A stretch of DNA of 64,000 nucleotides from positions 1 through 64,000 of the forward strand of contig JAVBMC010000014.1 of NCBI GenBank assembly GCA_031552845.1, in the 5' to 3' direction. The notes under the pieces were generated by a model. That model was not told where the DNA came from, searched no databases, and saw only the letters and a list, made by a program, of their open reading frames with translations. The position numbers and the translations under genes were made by a program. The DNA comes from JAVBMC01 sp031552845. Its GTDB lineage: Bacteria; Verrucomicrobiota; Kiritimatiellia; RFP12; DVOR01. The first letter of the stretch is position 1. Each line of letters opens with the position of its first letter. This document shows, piece after piece, positions 16,282 through 24,203 of this stretch.

Positions 16282-17709
16282 TTACGGTTGTTCGGCGACG
16301 GGTTGTTCTGCCTCGACAGCCACTTGCGGCGCGGGCTTCTTCGACGATGGCACCAGGCGGTTGACATCGCGGTAGACCAACAGCAGCATCAGCCCGATTA
16401 ACAAGATTGCGAACGCATTGACCAACACTTCAACCGCCTTCTTAGGCACTTTCCGCCGGAAGATCATCTCATACAGTGCGAACAGGATATGCCCGCCGTC
16501 CAACACCGGCAGCGGCAGCAGATTGATGATTGCGAGGTTGATGCACAGCAAACGCAGAAAGCCCAACCCGCTCCAAAAACTCTCATCCAGCGACATCTGC
16601 AGCTGCTTGGCAATCAGCACCGGTCCGCCCAATGCCTTCGCCGCACGGCCGCTCTCGCCCTTCGACTTCGGCGTCACCAACGCCTCCAGCACCCGCACGA
16701 TTGAAGCCGCATCGCTCTTCAGCTGCTTGCCCGGATTCTTGAACCGCATCCACTGCGCCGGTGTGGCAACCTCGCGCAGAGGTGCGGGCATGATGCCAAT
16801 CACTAAGCGCTCTTCCTTCTCCCCCTCCACAAGCATCTTAACCGGGCGCATCTTCGCTGTCCGCAGCTCGCCATTGCGCAGATACTCCACCGTCAAATCC
16901 TTCTCGCCCGCCAACGCCACCAACACCGCAAGCGGAATTTCCGGCACTCTCGCCCGTCCATCCACGCTCAACAGCACATCCCCTACCTGTAATCCCGCCG
17001 CCTCGGCAGGGGAATCCTTACTCACTTCAGTGACACGGTCGCCAAACCCCGCAGGTGAAATCCCCAAGATGCTCGCAAACGTCGACTGCCCAATCGCCGC
17101 CAACACACAATCCGCCGCGACCACCTCATTCCCGCGCTGAACCTCCACACGCACCTTCTCGCCCGGCTTGCCTGCTAAGTGACACTCCAAACGGAAATCC
17201 TCCCACGTCGGCGCCGGCTTGCCTGCAATCGTCAACAGCTTATCGCCATCGCGCAACCCCGCCTCATACGCCTGCGACTGCCGCGACACAAACCCCAAGT
17301 CCGTCGAGATCGCCCCCGTCTGCGCCCATGGCACCAGCCAAATCAACACCGCCAACAACACCGCCAGCACCACATTCCCAAACGGTCCCGCCACCGACAC
17401 CACAATCCGCTTCCACGGCGCGGCCTCCGGCAACGGCGCCTCGCTCGAACCGCCCTGCAATTTATCCATCCCCGACGGATCCAGCTGCGGCAACGCCACA
17501 TACCCCCCCAACGGCAGCCATGCGATCTTATAAACCGTGCCATTCACCTTCTTCTGCCAGATCGCCGGGCCAAAGCCGATTGAAAACGCATCCACCTGAA
17601 AACCCAACAGCCGCGCCGCCAGAAAGTGCCCCAATTCATGCACGAAAATCGCCAGCCCAAACAACAGCACCACCAACGCCCAAATCCATATAGACGACAA
17701 AAATTCCAT
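16282..17709 (-). CDS. rseP: RseP-type site-2 protease with two PDZ domains
   Basis: The 475-residue intramembrane zinc protease has the metal motif HELGH at 24-28 in the first helix. Two PDZ-like domains follow (about 130-290; the second contains VTEVSKDSPAEAAGLQVGD), with the third zinc ligand in PVLDGGH (LDG at 403-405). It should cleave anti-sigma factors and signal-peptide remnants in the inner membrane. The C-terminal 20 residues form a Pro/Ala/Glu tail. It is the first gene of a transcript that continues into the Bat cluster, an uncommon pairing suggesting a shared envelope-stress role. AAGG lies six bases before the start codon. Confidence 0.9.
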   Translation of the reverse strand: MEFLSSIWIWALVVLLFGLAIFVHELGHFLAARLLGFQVDAFSIGFGPAIWQKKVNGTVYKIAWLPLGGYVALPQLDPSGMDKLQGGSSEAPLPEAAPWKRIVVSVAGPFGNVVLAVLLAVLIWLVPWAQTGAISTDLGFVSRQSQAYEAGLRDGDKLLTIAGKPAPTWEDFRLECHLAGKPGEKVRVEVQRGNEVVAADCVLAAIGQSTFASILGISPAGFGDRVTEVSKDSPAEAAGLQVGDVLLSVDGRARVPEIPLAVLVALAGEKDLTVEYLRNGELRTAKMRPVKMLVEGEKEERLVIGIMPAPLREVATPAQWMRFKNPGKQLKSDAASIVRVLEALVTPKSKGESGRAAKALGGPVLIAKQLQMSLDESFWSGLGFLRLLCINLAIINLLPLPVLDGGHILFALYEMIFRRKVPKKAVEVLVNAFAILLIGLMLLLVYRDVNRLVPSSKKPAPQVAVEAEQPVAEQP

Positions 17710-17740
17710 ACAATGCCTTAATTATTGAATAACGGCGGTA

Positions 17741-17770
17741 AGTATACCCCGAAACCCCCTTTCAAGTCAA
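17741..17770 (-). promoter_or_regulatory. promoter of rseP-bat operon
   Basis: Minus strand: TTGACT (17770-17765), an 18-base spacer and TATACT (17746-17741). The predicted start is about 25 bases upstream of ATG 17709. Confidence 0.6.
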
Positions 17771-17888
17771 GATAGAACTGCCCCAACCCACCCCGCCAAG
17801 TCAGGCGTGAGACGAAGTAATGAGTAATAGGGAATAAGTAATAAGTTGGAGCACCCCCCTATCGCCAGCACTCCCTGTGTGCACCAGC

Positions 17889-17990
17889 GGGTAGGGCGGG
17901 CTCGCCGAGCGCGCCGCATCGCGTTCAGCCACTCCACCTCTTCTCTCTTTCTCCTTATCTCCGCGCCTCCGCGTCTCCGCGTGAGCTTTT
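17889..17990. repeat. composite dispersed repeat, copy R1
   Basis: Reading on the minus strand: an AGCTCACGCGGAGACGCGG block, a divergent purine-rich spacer, GAACGCGATGCGGCG, and CTCGGCGAGCCCGCCCTACC. The same blocks in the same order occur at 46151-46305 on the plus strand. The GGCGAG/CCGCCCTACC part also appears alone at 45546-45577. The GCCTCCGCGTCTCCGCG block is known to recur in intergenic DNA of Verrucomicrobia-like genomes. Confidence 0.65.
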
Positions 17991-18052
17991 CTATCAACGG
18001 GTGTTGCATTCCCCCTGGGAGCGCCGGCGTCCCCGCCGGCAACGTTCTCCGC

Positions 18053-18080
18053 TTGACTTCCCCCGCCAATCTGCTAAACT
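18053..18080 (+). promoter_or_regulatory. orphan promoter at the head of element B'
   Basis: TTGACT, 16-base spacer ending CCAATCTGC, TAAACT. The TGC before the -10 box is an extended -10 signature. Near-identical boxes lie at 31987-32014 (before the HU-like gene) and 58724-58751, and a related one at 20567-20595 (rpmH). No open frame follows; the product would be an untranslated RNA (see 18087-18280). Confidence 0.55.
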
Positions 18081-18086
18081 GCACCC

Positions 18087-18280
18087 CATTGCCGCACCCA
18101 GCCTCCGACCACTCGCGACCTGCCTCCCACCCTCCAAAGACAGGGCGATTCTCGCTGAGGTTATTGTTGTGCGGCTGATGCGATGCGGCGGTTTCGGCGA
18201 AAGTGCCACAGGCACCTTCAATCCCACCGCGTCAAGCCCATCCTTTCTGAGAACGCGGGCATTTCTGCCCGCATTTTAAT
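18087..18280 (+). ncRNA. candidate untranslated RNA of about 190 nt
   Basis: Defined only by a good promoter (18053-18080) and a hairpin followed by ATTTTAAT (GCGGGCA-TTTC-TGCCCGC, 18255-18272). A short hairpin GTGCC-ACA-GGCAC lies inside, near 18203-18215. No convincing open frame or ribosome site is seen. It matches no RNA family that I can recognise. A diverged counterpart of its 3' half and hairpin lies on the minus strand around 58555-58640. Confidence 0.3.
18255..18280 (+). terminator. possible intrinsic terminator
   Basis: A 7-bp GC stem GCGGGCA/TGCCCGC with a four-base loop (18255-18272) followed by ATTTTAAT. The U-tract is weak. Confidence 0.4.
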
Positions 18281-18322
18281 CCGTCAGATCAGATGGATCC
18301 GCCTAATCACTCTGGCATATCG

Positions 18323-18644
18323 CTTACGCGCTGTAATATAACCAGTTAACGTAAGAACTCGCCCAGGAGTTCCTCCCAATACGGGAATGATACTCGTCCG
18401 TGCATCGTTCTGTTACTCGCTCGAGTACCCCTTCGTGACTGCTACCAGCTATACTCCCGTACTGCTCCGTGCAATGGTGCGTTACTCGGAGCAGTACGGC
18501 ACCATGACTGGGAGCCCTCATGCCGTGTAAGTGCTACCACCTATACCCCGCGCCTGCTACCGTCGATGCTCCATCAGGCCTGCCACTCACGCCCTATGCC
18601 TGCTACCATCGATGAGCTATCGGTGGTAGTACTTTCGCGTTCTA
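18323..18644. repeat. 23-bp tandem array B' (about 14 units)
   Basis: Units follow each other at exactly 23 bases (clear unit starts at 18369, 18392, 18415, 18438, 18461, 18484, 18507, 18530, 18553, 18576, 18599, 18622). The unit ending is TGCTACCA or a variant such as TGCTCCGT, and the middle carries A-Y-R-CCCC. Read on this strand it aligns unit by unit with the reverse complement of array B (58208-58506). The array ends 31 bases before the promoter of the 18753 gene. 23 is not a multiple of 3, so it is not coding. Confidence 0.85.
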
Positions 18645-18675
18645 TACCCTGCCTCGGAGGGGTTGCCTTTGCCTG

Positions 18676-18704
18676 TTGCTTTCGGGGAAGGGGTGTGCTA
18701 TAAT
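18676..18704 (+). promoter_or_regulatory. promoter of the 18753 gene group
   Basis: TTGCTT (18676-18681), 17-base spacer, TATAAT (18699-18704), directly after the 23-bp array. Confidence 0.7.
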
Positions 18705-18752
18705 CCGCTGTGGTGTTGGTATGATGGGCGGTGGAGGTAATGGGAGGGATTG

Positions 18753-19442
18753 ATGTTTGAGCGGTTGAAGCGTGGAATTGAAGAGGTCTTTGGTGTGCCG
18801 GGGGGATGTGTCCTGAACGTGGGCGCGGGGTGTTTGACGTTTGTACTGGGAACTATCGTCTGCATGGCGTTTGCGGCGGTTGTGTCGTATCTGTTTCCTC
18901 GTCCGTTCAGCGTAAATGATTGGCCGTGGTATGAGTCTTTGAGAGAGCGTCCTGAGATTGGCGAGTTGGTGGGTGAGTGGATGATGGATGAACAGTCAGT
19001 GAACTTCTATACACGGGCGTTGGGGTATACGGACTTTGTGGAGCGGGCGGATCATGTGCTGGTGTTGAATGAGGATGGTACGTTGGTATTGAAGGGATTT
19101 CCGAGATACGAAGCACAAAATGATTCCAGATTTAAGCCTTCTAATAAGTATGGCTATGAGACTGACTTTGTATCGTGGTGGAAGTTGGAGGAGAAAACAG
19201 CGCGGCATGTTAAGGAGGAGAGTTATCCGGTCGGAACTGTGAGGCCTGAGCGGTGGCGGTATCGTTTGGTCTGGAAGATAGGTGATGACGAAGGCGATCC
19301 TGCGATTTACTTGGGGCATGATCAGATGGGAGTTTATTTGGATATGCCGACCTTTTGTTTTGGAATTGACCAATGGGGGTGCCGTAGCATCCACTATCGC
19401 AAGTTGCCGCCGCCGGTAGTGGAGGAGAGGGCGGTTGAGTAG
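18753..19442 (+). CDS. membrane-anchored protein of unknown function (paralog 1)
   Basis: About 229 residues: a short basic N-terminus, one membrane segment (about 22-50, Val/Ala/Phe-rich, preceded by two cysteines) and an extracytoplasmic or cytoplasmic domain of about 175 residues. That domain carries GEWMMDEQSVNFYTRALGY, then LKGFPRY, WWKLEEKT and DPAIYLG. The same marks occur in the next gene. ATG 18753 is chosen because GGGAGGG lies just upstream; an in-frame TTG immediately precedes it. The GEW-M-D and FPRY-WW-L patterns look like a small lipocalin- or DUF-type beta-sandwich, but I recognise no family. Confidence 0.65.
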   Translation: MFERLKRGIEEVFGVPGGCVLNVGAGCLTFVLGTIVCMAFAAVVSYLFPRPFSVNDWPWYESLRERPEIGELVGEWMMDEQSVNFYTRALGYTDFVERADHVLVLNEDGTLVLKGFPRYEAQNDSRFKPSNKYGYETDFVSWWKLEEKTARHVKEESYPVGTVRPERWRYRLVWKIGDDEGDPAIYLGHDQMGVYLDMPTFCFGIDQWGCRSIHYRKLPPPVVEERAVE

Positions 19443-19454
19443 AGGAGGCGTTTT

Positions 19455-20096
19455 ATGTTGAAGGCGTTGAAGAAGGGATGTCGGGGATGTTTGACGGCTG
19501 TTGTCGTTGTCGTGGCAGGGTTTGCGCTGGCGGTAGTGGTGGTTTGGGCGATGGTGCCGGGGAAGATGTTGTTTCACGCCTTTCTTCCGCCTTATCATCA
19601 TTTGTTTTATGAGGCGTTGTTAGAGAAGCCGTCTGTCGATGAGCTGGCGGGCGTGTGGATGATGGATGAGGATTCGTTGACGTTCTATAAGGACAGGCTG
19701 GGGTATACCAACTTCATGAATCAAGCGGATCATGTGCTGGCGTTGAAGGAGGACGGGGCGCTGGTGTTAAAGGGGTTCCCGAGATACGATGACCAAAAGA
19801 ATTCTATCGTTAAGAGTTCTGAACCGTTTGAATACGAAGCCAACTTTGCGTCCTGGTGGAAATTGGAAGAGAAAACGGAGAGGCACGAAAGGGAGTACGG
19901 TATTGTGAGACCTGACTGCTGGCAATATCGCTTACTGTGGAGAATCGGAGATCGTAAAGGCGACCCTGCTATTTACTTGGGTAAGGATAAGCGGGGCATT
20001 TATCTTGCAATGCCAACGTTTTGGTTCCCGGGTGACCAGAACAATAGCCGTCATGTGCATTTTCGTAAGGTACGATCGGGGGAGGTCGTTGAGTGA
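19455..20096 (+). CDS. membrane-anchored protein of unknown function (paralog 2)
   Basis: The 213-residue paralog of the preceding gene keeps the same architecture. It has a basic, cysteine-containing N-terminus, a Val-rich membrane helix (about 13-34) and the shared domain with GVWMMDEDSLTFYKDRLGY, LKGFPRY, ASWWKLEEKT and DPAIYLGKDKRGIYLAMPTF. The two were probably generated by tandem duplication, and divergence is strongest in the anchor. A perfect AGGAGG ribosome site (19443-19448) precedes ATG 19455. Its TGA overlaps the GTG of the next gene. Confidence 0.65.
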   Translation: MLKALKKGCRGCLTAVVVVVAGFALAVVVVWAMVPGKMLFHAFLPPYHHLFYEALLEKPSVDELAGVWMMDEDSLTFYKDRLGYTNFMNQADHVLALKEDGALVLKGFPRYDDQKNSIVKSSEPFEYEANFASWWKLEEKTERHEREYGIVRPDCWQYRLLWRIGDRKGDPAIYLGKDKRGIYLAMPTFWFPGDQNNSRHVHFRKVRSGEVVE

Positions 20097-20500
20097 GGGA
20101 GTGGTTAAGGGAGTTGTGGAGGCAATGGAAGGAGCCGAATCCGGCCGAGCGGATAACTTGGTTGAAGGGGAGTTCGCCGTATTTGAGGGCGGAGGATATT
20201 CTGTTTTTGTTTAATCCGCGGTGGCCGATGTGCGTGGCGGTTTTGGTGGGGGTGGTGAATACGGGGATTGCTTGGTGGATTACGGTGAAGTTGAATGAGG
20301 GACAGCCTTCGTGGTTGGGGGTGTGGTTTGGGGGATATCGGTTGGTGCTGTGGTGTGTGTTGGTCTGGGGGATATTGTTTCGGCATCGGGTATTGTTTCA
20401 GGATTGGGTGCCGCCGACGGTGAAGGGGAGGATGGTCTTGTTCCTTTTGTTGGTTATGTATGCGTTCCTTGGTATTTTGGGGCCAGTCCTTGGTGGATAA
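20093..20500 (+). CDS. small integral membrane protein, unknown function
   Basis: The 135-residue product has three hydrophobic segments (about 44-63, 77-97 and 112-130) after an N-terminal amphipathic stretch rich in Trp and Arg. GTG 20093 overlaps the preceding stop codon by four bases, with GGGGGAGG seven to eight bases upstream, so it is translationally coupled to the two paralogs. I recognise no family. Confidence 0.6.
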   Translation: MREWLRELWRQWKEPNPAERITWLKGSSPYLRAEDILFLFNPRWPMCVAVLVGVVNTGIAWWITVKLNEGQPSWLGVWFGGYRLVLWCVLVWGILFRHRVLFQDWVPPTVKGRMVLFLLLVMYAFLGILGPVLGG

Positions 20501-20566
20501 TCGGATGGGGTGTCCTGCTTGGGGAAGTCGGGGCTGTATTTTAGTCGCGGGATGGGGATTCTGGGA

Positions 20567-20595
20567 TTGACTTTAAGGGGTGGGTTTGCTAAACT
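20567..20595 (+). promoter_or_regulatory. promoter of rpmH-rnpA-yidD-yidC
   Basis: TTGACT (20567-20572), 17-base spacer ending TTTGC, TAAACT (20590-20595). The leader is about 25 bases, with GAAGGA before ATG 20627. Confidence 0.7.
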
Positions 20596-20626
20596 ACACG
20601 AACTTTTTTACTGAAGGAATAGTATC

Positions 20627-20764
20627 ATGAAGATGATTTGGCAGCCGTCCAAAATTAAACGTAAACGTAAACTCGGCTTTCGTGCCCGGATGGCCACGAA
20701 GGGTGGCCGTAATGTGTTGAATGCCCGCCGCCGTAAAGGCCGCGCGCGTTTGACTCAGGTCTAA
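20627..20764 (+). CDS. rpmH: 50S ribosomal protein L34
   Basis: The 45-residue basic protein has the classical L34 pattern: QPSKIKRKRKLGFRARM, then GGRNVLNARRRKGRARL. It is a small rRNA-binding subunit of the large ribosomal subunit. The gene is first in the standard cluster rpmH-rnpA-yidD-yidC, often found near the chromosome origin. Its TAA is immediately followed by the rnpA ATG. No dnaA is present in the window, so closeness to the origin is not shown. Confidence 0.95.
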   Translation: MKMIWQPSKIKRKRKLGFRARMATKGGRNVLNARRRKGRARLTQV

Positions 20765-21205
20765 ATGCTGATGCCCGCGTCTCGCCATTCTGCGCCCGGC
20801 GATGCGGCCGGCAGGAATGAAGTTGGCAAACGGGATACTGGGAGGCCGGTGTCCCGTTTTGCTTTTTCCGGCTTGCGTTTGGATTCGGCGGGGTATAAGC
20901 GGGTGTTTGCGCAGAAGCTGTCGGAATCAGGACGGACGGTGATTGTTTGTTTTCAGGCGCAGGGGGATGGGGTCTCGGGGCGTTTTGGGGTGACGGTGGG
21001 GAAGCGGTCGATTGCGGAAGCGGTTGACCGGGTGCGTGCCCGGCGTTTGCTGCGGGAGGCGTGGCGGTTGAGCCGGCCTTCGTTGCGGCAGGATGTGGAT
21101 ATGGTATTGGTTGCGCGTGCGGGGATTCGGGGGAAGAGCGCGCAGATGGTGCGGGAAGATTTTGAACGGGTTTGCCGGCGGGCGGGTTTATGGGCGGATG
21201 CATGA
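20765..21205 (+). CDS. rnpA: ribonuclease P protein component
   Basis: The 146-residue protein binds the RNase P RNA and helps mature tRNA 5' ends. Visible marks are RFAFSGLRLDSAGYKRVFAQ, then GRFGVTVGKR, and the RNR-type helix VRARRLLREAWR near 90-101, then DVDMVLVARAGIR. An N-terminal extension of about 20 residues precedes the core, and a later start is possible. It begins directly after the rpmH stop codon and its own stop codon overlaps the yidD start. Confidence 0.9.
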   Translation: MLMPASRHSAPGDAAGRNEVGKRDTGRPVSRFAFSGLRLDSAGYKRVFAQKLSESGRTVIVCFQAQGDGVSGRFGVTVGKRSIAEAVDRVRARRLLREAWRLSRPSLRQDVDMVLVARAGIRGKSAQMVREDFERVCRRAGLWADA

Positions 21206-21465
21206 AGAGGCTGGCCGCTTGTCTGTCGGGGGCCGTTGTGGCGGTGCTGGTGCTGTTGGTGAGGTTTTACCAAGTGACGGCGGTGGCGCTGCGAGGTTCG
21301 AACAGCTGTTGCAGGTTTACCCCGAGCTGTTCGGCGTATATGATAGAGGCGCTCCGCGTGCATGGAGTGTTTCGGGGGTTATGGTTGGGCGTGCGCCGCG
21401 TGTTGCGGTGCCATCCGTTTGGAGCTGTCGGCGCAGATCCGGTGCCGCCGCGCAAGAAGGCTTGA
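21202..21465 (+). CDS. yidD: membrane protein insertion efficiency factor YidD
   Basis: The 87-residue protein has a hydrophobic N-terminus and the YidD signature: LVRFYQVTAVALRGSNSCCRF, then TPSCSAYMIEALRVHG, then a W-G-RR-RCHPFG motif. It is a peripheral inner-membrane factor working with YidC. ATG 21202 is chosen because it overlaps the rnpA TGA (ATGA), the usual arrangement; the frame is open upstream to 21172. The C-terminus ends DPVPPRKKA. Confidence 0.9.
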   Translation: MKRLAACLSGAVVAVLVLLVRFYQVTAVALRGSNSCCRFTPSCSAYMIEALRVHGVFRGLWLGVRRVLRCHPFGAVGADPVPPRKKA

Positions 21466-21485
21466 ATTTGAGGAGTTGATGCGAG

Positions 21486-23273
21486 ATGAATAAGCAAGAG
21501 AAAATTATCGTTGGTTTGTTGATGCTGTTGTTGGTAGGTTGGACGGTGTTTGAGGTCCGCCAATCCAAGCGTAAAATGGCCGAGCAGGCCGCTGCGGCTG
21601 CTCTGGTCGAGCAGAATGCCCCGAAGAATGAGACAGCTGAAACTACGCCGGAGGTGAAGCCTGCCGAACCCGTCGCACCGGTCGAGCCGCCCAAGCTGAT
21701 GCCTGCTACGCCGGAAACATTGGTGACGCTGAAGAACGATGAGTTTATCGTGACGACCTCTTCTCATGGCGGTGTGGTCAAGTCGGCAGTGCTTTCCAAA
21801 TACCGTGAACTGCCCGCGAAGGATAGCGACCCGGTGGAGTTTGATTTTGCGGGCGAGCCCGCGTTGCTCTGCCGCGGCGTGACGGGCTTTGAACCGAATA
21901 CCTCGTTCGACGGCAAGCAGGAGTCCGACACCGTGGTGGTTTACACCGCGAACAATGGACAGGGCTTGGAGTTTCGCCGCCGTATTGAATTGAAGGATGG
22001 TTACCGCATTGCGATTACCGATACATTTACCAACAGCACAGCCGGGGCGATTGCGCTTGGCGCCAATACGCTGACGTTGGGCTCAATGCACAAGGGGCAG
22101 TCGAAGAACGATACCCTCGGCGTGGATGCGATGTCTACCGCCACTAAAAGGGCTTACTACTGGGAAAGCAAGCTCCCGGGACTCTTCTCCGGCGGTGCCA
22201 GCAGCGGAGGGATGTTCGGCTGTGCGGGCAGTCAGCCTTCGGCGAACCTGCCGTTGACCGCTGCTAAGGAGATCGATGAACAGCAAGACTGGGTGGCCGT
22301 CAAGACCCGCTTCTTTGCGCAGCACTTCTCTGCGTCCGATCCGATTACCAGCTACACCATCGATGCCGCGCGCCGCACCGATACCGAGACCTTGCAGTTG
22401 AGCCACATCCGTCTGCACGTCAACTTTGAAGATAAGACTGTTGCCGCGGGCGGCGAAGCGTCCCGTGAATATACCCTCTATCTTGGCCCCAAGAAACTCT
22501 CGCTGCTGAGGGCGCTGGGCGGCAACGCGCAAGCAGTGATGAACTTCGGCACTTACTTCGGCTGGCTGTGCGTGTTGTTGGTGCCGACGCTGAATTTCTT
22601 CTATGCGATCTCGCACAACTACGGCATTGCCGTCATCCTGCTGACGATTCTCGTGCGCATCATCTTCTGGCCGCTGACGCACCGTAGCACCGAAGGCATG
22701 AAGCGCATGCAAGCGCTTCAGCCCAAGCTGAAAGCCCTGCAGGCGGAGTTCAAGGATAACCCCCAAAAGATGCAGCAGGAGACATGGCAGCTCTACCGCG
22801 AGAACAAGGTCAATCCCTTCGCGAGCTGCTTGCCGATGCTGGTACAGATTCCTGTCTTCATCGCGCTCTTCACCGTGCTGCGTAGTGCGGTTGAACTCCG
22901 CTATGCGCCGTTCCTGTGGATCACCGACCTGAGCGAGCCGGAGAATCTCTTCGCGGGCGTCCTGCCGATTGCGCTGAACATCTGGCCGATCCTCATGGCG
23001 GGCACGATGGCGCTGCAAAGCTATCTGACGCCCTCAATGGGCGACCCTGCCCAGCAGAAGATGATGATGATCATGATGCCGGCAATGATGCTCTTCATGT
23101 TCTACTCCATGCCCTCCGCGCTCTGCCTCTACTGGACGGTCAGCCAAGTCATTTCGATTATCCAGATGCTGATGCAGCGCCGCAAAGCTAAAACAGGCGG
23201 CGCCGATGGCGGCCAGCAGGCCGAAGTCATTCCGACGACGCGCCAACAGCGCCGCGCGGCGCAACGCACCTAG
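21486..23273 (+). CDS. yidC: membrane protein insertase YidC
   Basis: The 595-residue protein is of Gram-negative type. It has an N-terminal membrane helix (about 8-22), a Glu/Pro/Ala-rich linker, a large periplasmic beta-supersandwich (about 80-340) and a C-terminal insertase domain with five helices (about 350-560). The latter shows YGIAVILLTILVRIIFWPLTHRS split around the conserved arginine of the hydrophilic groove, then PKLKALQAEFKDNPQKMQQE and NPFASCLPMLVQIPVFIALF. It inserts proteins alone or with SecYEG. GC3-rich codons ending in C set it apart from the G-ending genes just upstream. Confidence 0.95.
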   Translation: MNKQEKIIVGLLMLLLVGWTVFEVRQSKRKMAEQAAAAALVEQNAPKNETAETTPEVKPAEPVAPVEPPKLMPATPETLVTLKNDEFIVTTSSHGGVVKSAVLSKYRELPAKDSDPVEFDFAGEPALLCRGVTGFEPNTSFDGKQESDTVVVYTANNGQGLEFRRRIELKDGYRIAITDTFTNSTAGAIALGANTLTLGSMHKGQSKNDTLGVDAMSTATKRAYYWESKLPGLFSGGASSGGMFGCAGSQPSANLPLTAAKEIDEQQDWVAVKTRFFAQHFSASDPITSYTIDAARRTDTETLQLSHIRLHVNFEDKTVAAGGEASREYTLYLGPKKLSLLRALGGNAQAVMNFGTYFGWLCVLLVPTLNFFYAISHNYGIAVILLTILVRIIFWPLTHRSTEGMKRMQALQPKLKALQAEFKDNPQKMQQETWQLYRENKVNPFASCLPMLVQIPVFIALFTVLRSAVELRYAPFLWITDLSEPENLFAGVLPIALNIWPILMAGTMALQSYLTPSMGDPAQQKMMMIMMPAMMLFMFYSMPSALCLYWTVSQVISIIQMLMQRRKAKTGGADGGQQAEVIPTTRQQRRAAQRT

Positions 23274-23285
23274 TAAAGGCGGGGT

Positions 23286-24203
23286 ATGAGTTACCTCAAC
23301 ATCTTCGTCGACTTATTGATCCTCCTGTTCTGGGTGCGCTGGCTGCCGCTCTATCGGGAGGAGTTCCACTTCAACCCCTTCCTCGCGATGACCGTGCGGT
23401 GGGCCGACCGCGTGGTGGATTTCTTCCGTCCCGCCTTTCCTTTCCTTTCGCAGGGTTCGCTTGCCGGATTGCTCGGGCTCCTCTTGCTGGTCCTGCGCGG
23501 CGCAGCATGGCGCTACTTCCAAGTCGAGCCATCCTTTTCGGCGGGCGAACTCATCCGCTTTTCCGCCTTGCCCCGCGACGGGACGCACTTCGTGCTCTAC
23601 AGTGTATTGACGTTCATCTATTTCATGCTGTGCTTCTCGTCAATGCTGCTGTTCCTGCGGCTGATTGTGGCGCGCGATTCCGAACGCCAGCGCGTCTACC
23701 GGATGCTCATGTATGCCGGGCGTCCCCTCAGCGAATACCACATAGCCTTTCATTTCGCGGTGGTGCTCGTACTCTCCTCAGGGCTGTTCTACTTCTTCCT
23801 CGCGACAGGCTGCTCTCAAATCCTGCCCGTGCCGGATCCCGTTATCAAAGTCACGCTCACGATGCGGCCTCTGGCTGAGTTTGCGCTCACTCCGCTCCAA
23901 CAAGCCGGAGTCTCGGTTATTGGCGGACTGCTATTCATGCTCAACGGCCTGATCTGCCTGCTGACCCTGCTGATTGTCGCCTTCTTTACCAGCCTGCTCT
24001 CGCTCATCACAGGCAGCCGCGTCTCATTCGTATTCGCGCAAGAGCTGATGCGCTCGCTGATGGGCCGCTTTGACCGTGCCGCCGCCAACCTGCTGGGCGG
24101 CACTCTCGACCTCACACCCGTGTTCTTTTATTTTGCGATACCCTTCATCCAAGGCACGGCGGTCCAGCTGCTGGTAACCCTGCTTTATAAATGGATCAGC
24201 TGA
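23286..24203 (+). CDS. YggT-like integral membrane protein
   Basis: The 305-residue protein has about six hydrophobic segments. Its last 60 residues (RSLMGRFDRAAANLLGGTLDLTPVFFYF) resemble the YggT family pattern in which an amphipathic segment is followed by D-SP-hydrophobic residues. A degenerate version is present near the N-terminus (ADRVVDFFRPAFPF). The neighbour downstream is DUF167 (YggU), the usual genomic companion of YggT, which supports the assignment. It is about 100 residues longer than most YggT proteins. It follows yidC by 12 bases. Confidence 0.55.
   Translation: MSYLNIFVDLLILLFWVRWLPLYREEFHFNPFLAMTVRWADRVVDFFRPAFPFLSQGSLAGLLGLLLLVLRGAAWRYFQVEPSFSAGELIRFSALPRDGTHFVLYSVLTFIYFMLCFSSMLLFLRLIVARDSERQRVYRMLMYAGRPLSEYHIAFHFAVVLVLSSGLFYFFLATGCSQILPVPDPVIKVTLTMRPLAEFALTPLQQAGVSVIGGLLFMLNGLICLLTLLIVAFFTSLLSLITGSRVSFVFAQELMRSLMGRFDRAAANLLGGTLDLTPVFFYFAIPFIQGTAVQLLVTLLYKWIS

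Noticed and set aside
17055..17693. 212-residue proline/serine-rich plus-strand frame
   Set aside because: Antisense to rseP, low-complexity translation, no ribosome site.
18199..18211. GAAAGTGCCACAG, reminiscent of a conserved RNase P RNA segment
   Set aside because: The other conserved RNase P RNA blocks are missing and the region is too short.
18324..18521. 65-residue minus-strand frame whose product resembles that of 58322-58549 (both contain GSSHE)
   Set aside because: The similarity comes from the duplicated 23-bp arrays. 23-base units shift reading frame at each step, so a conserved protein is not expected, and neither frame has a ribosome site.
18323..18644. CRISPR array
   Set aside because: Units are only 23 bases in total, without constant repeats alternating with unique spacers, and no cas gene is in the window.
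20500..20626. Replication origin beside rpmH
   Set aside because: No dnaA gene, no cluster of TTATCCACA-type boxes and no AT-rich unwinding region was found.
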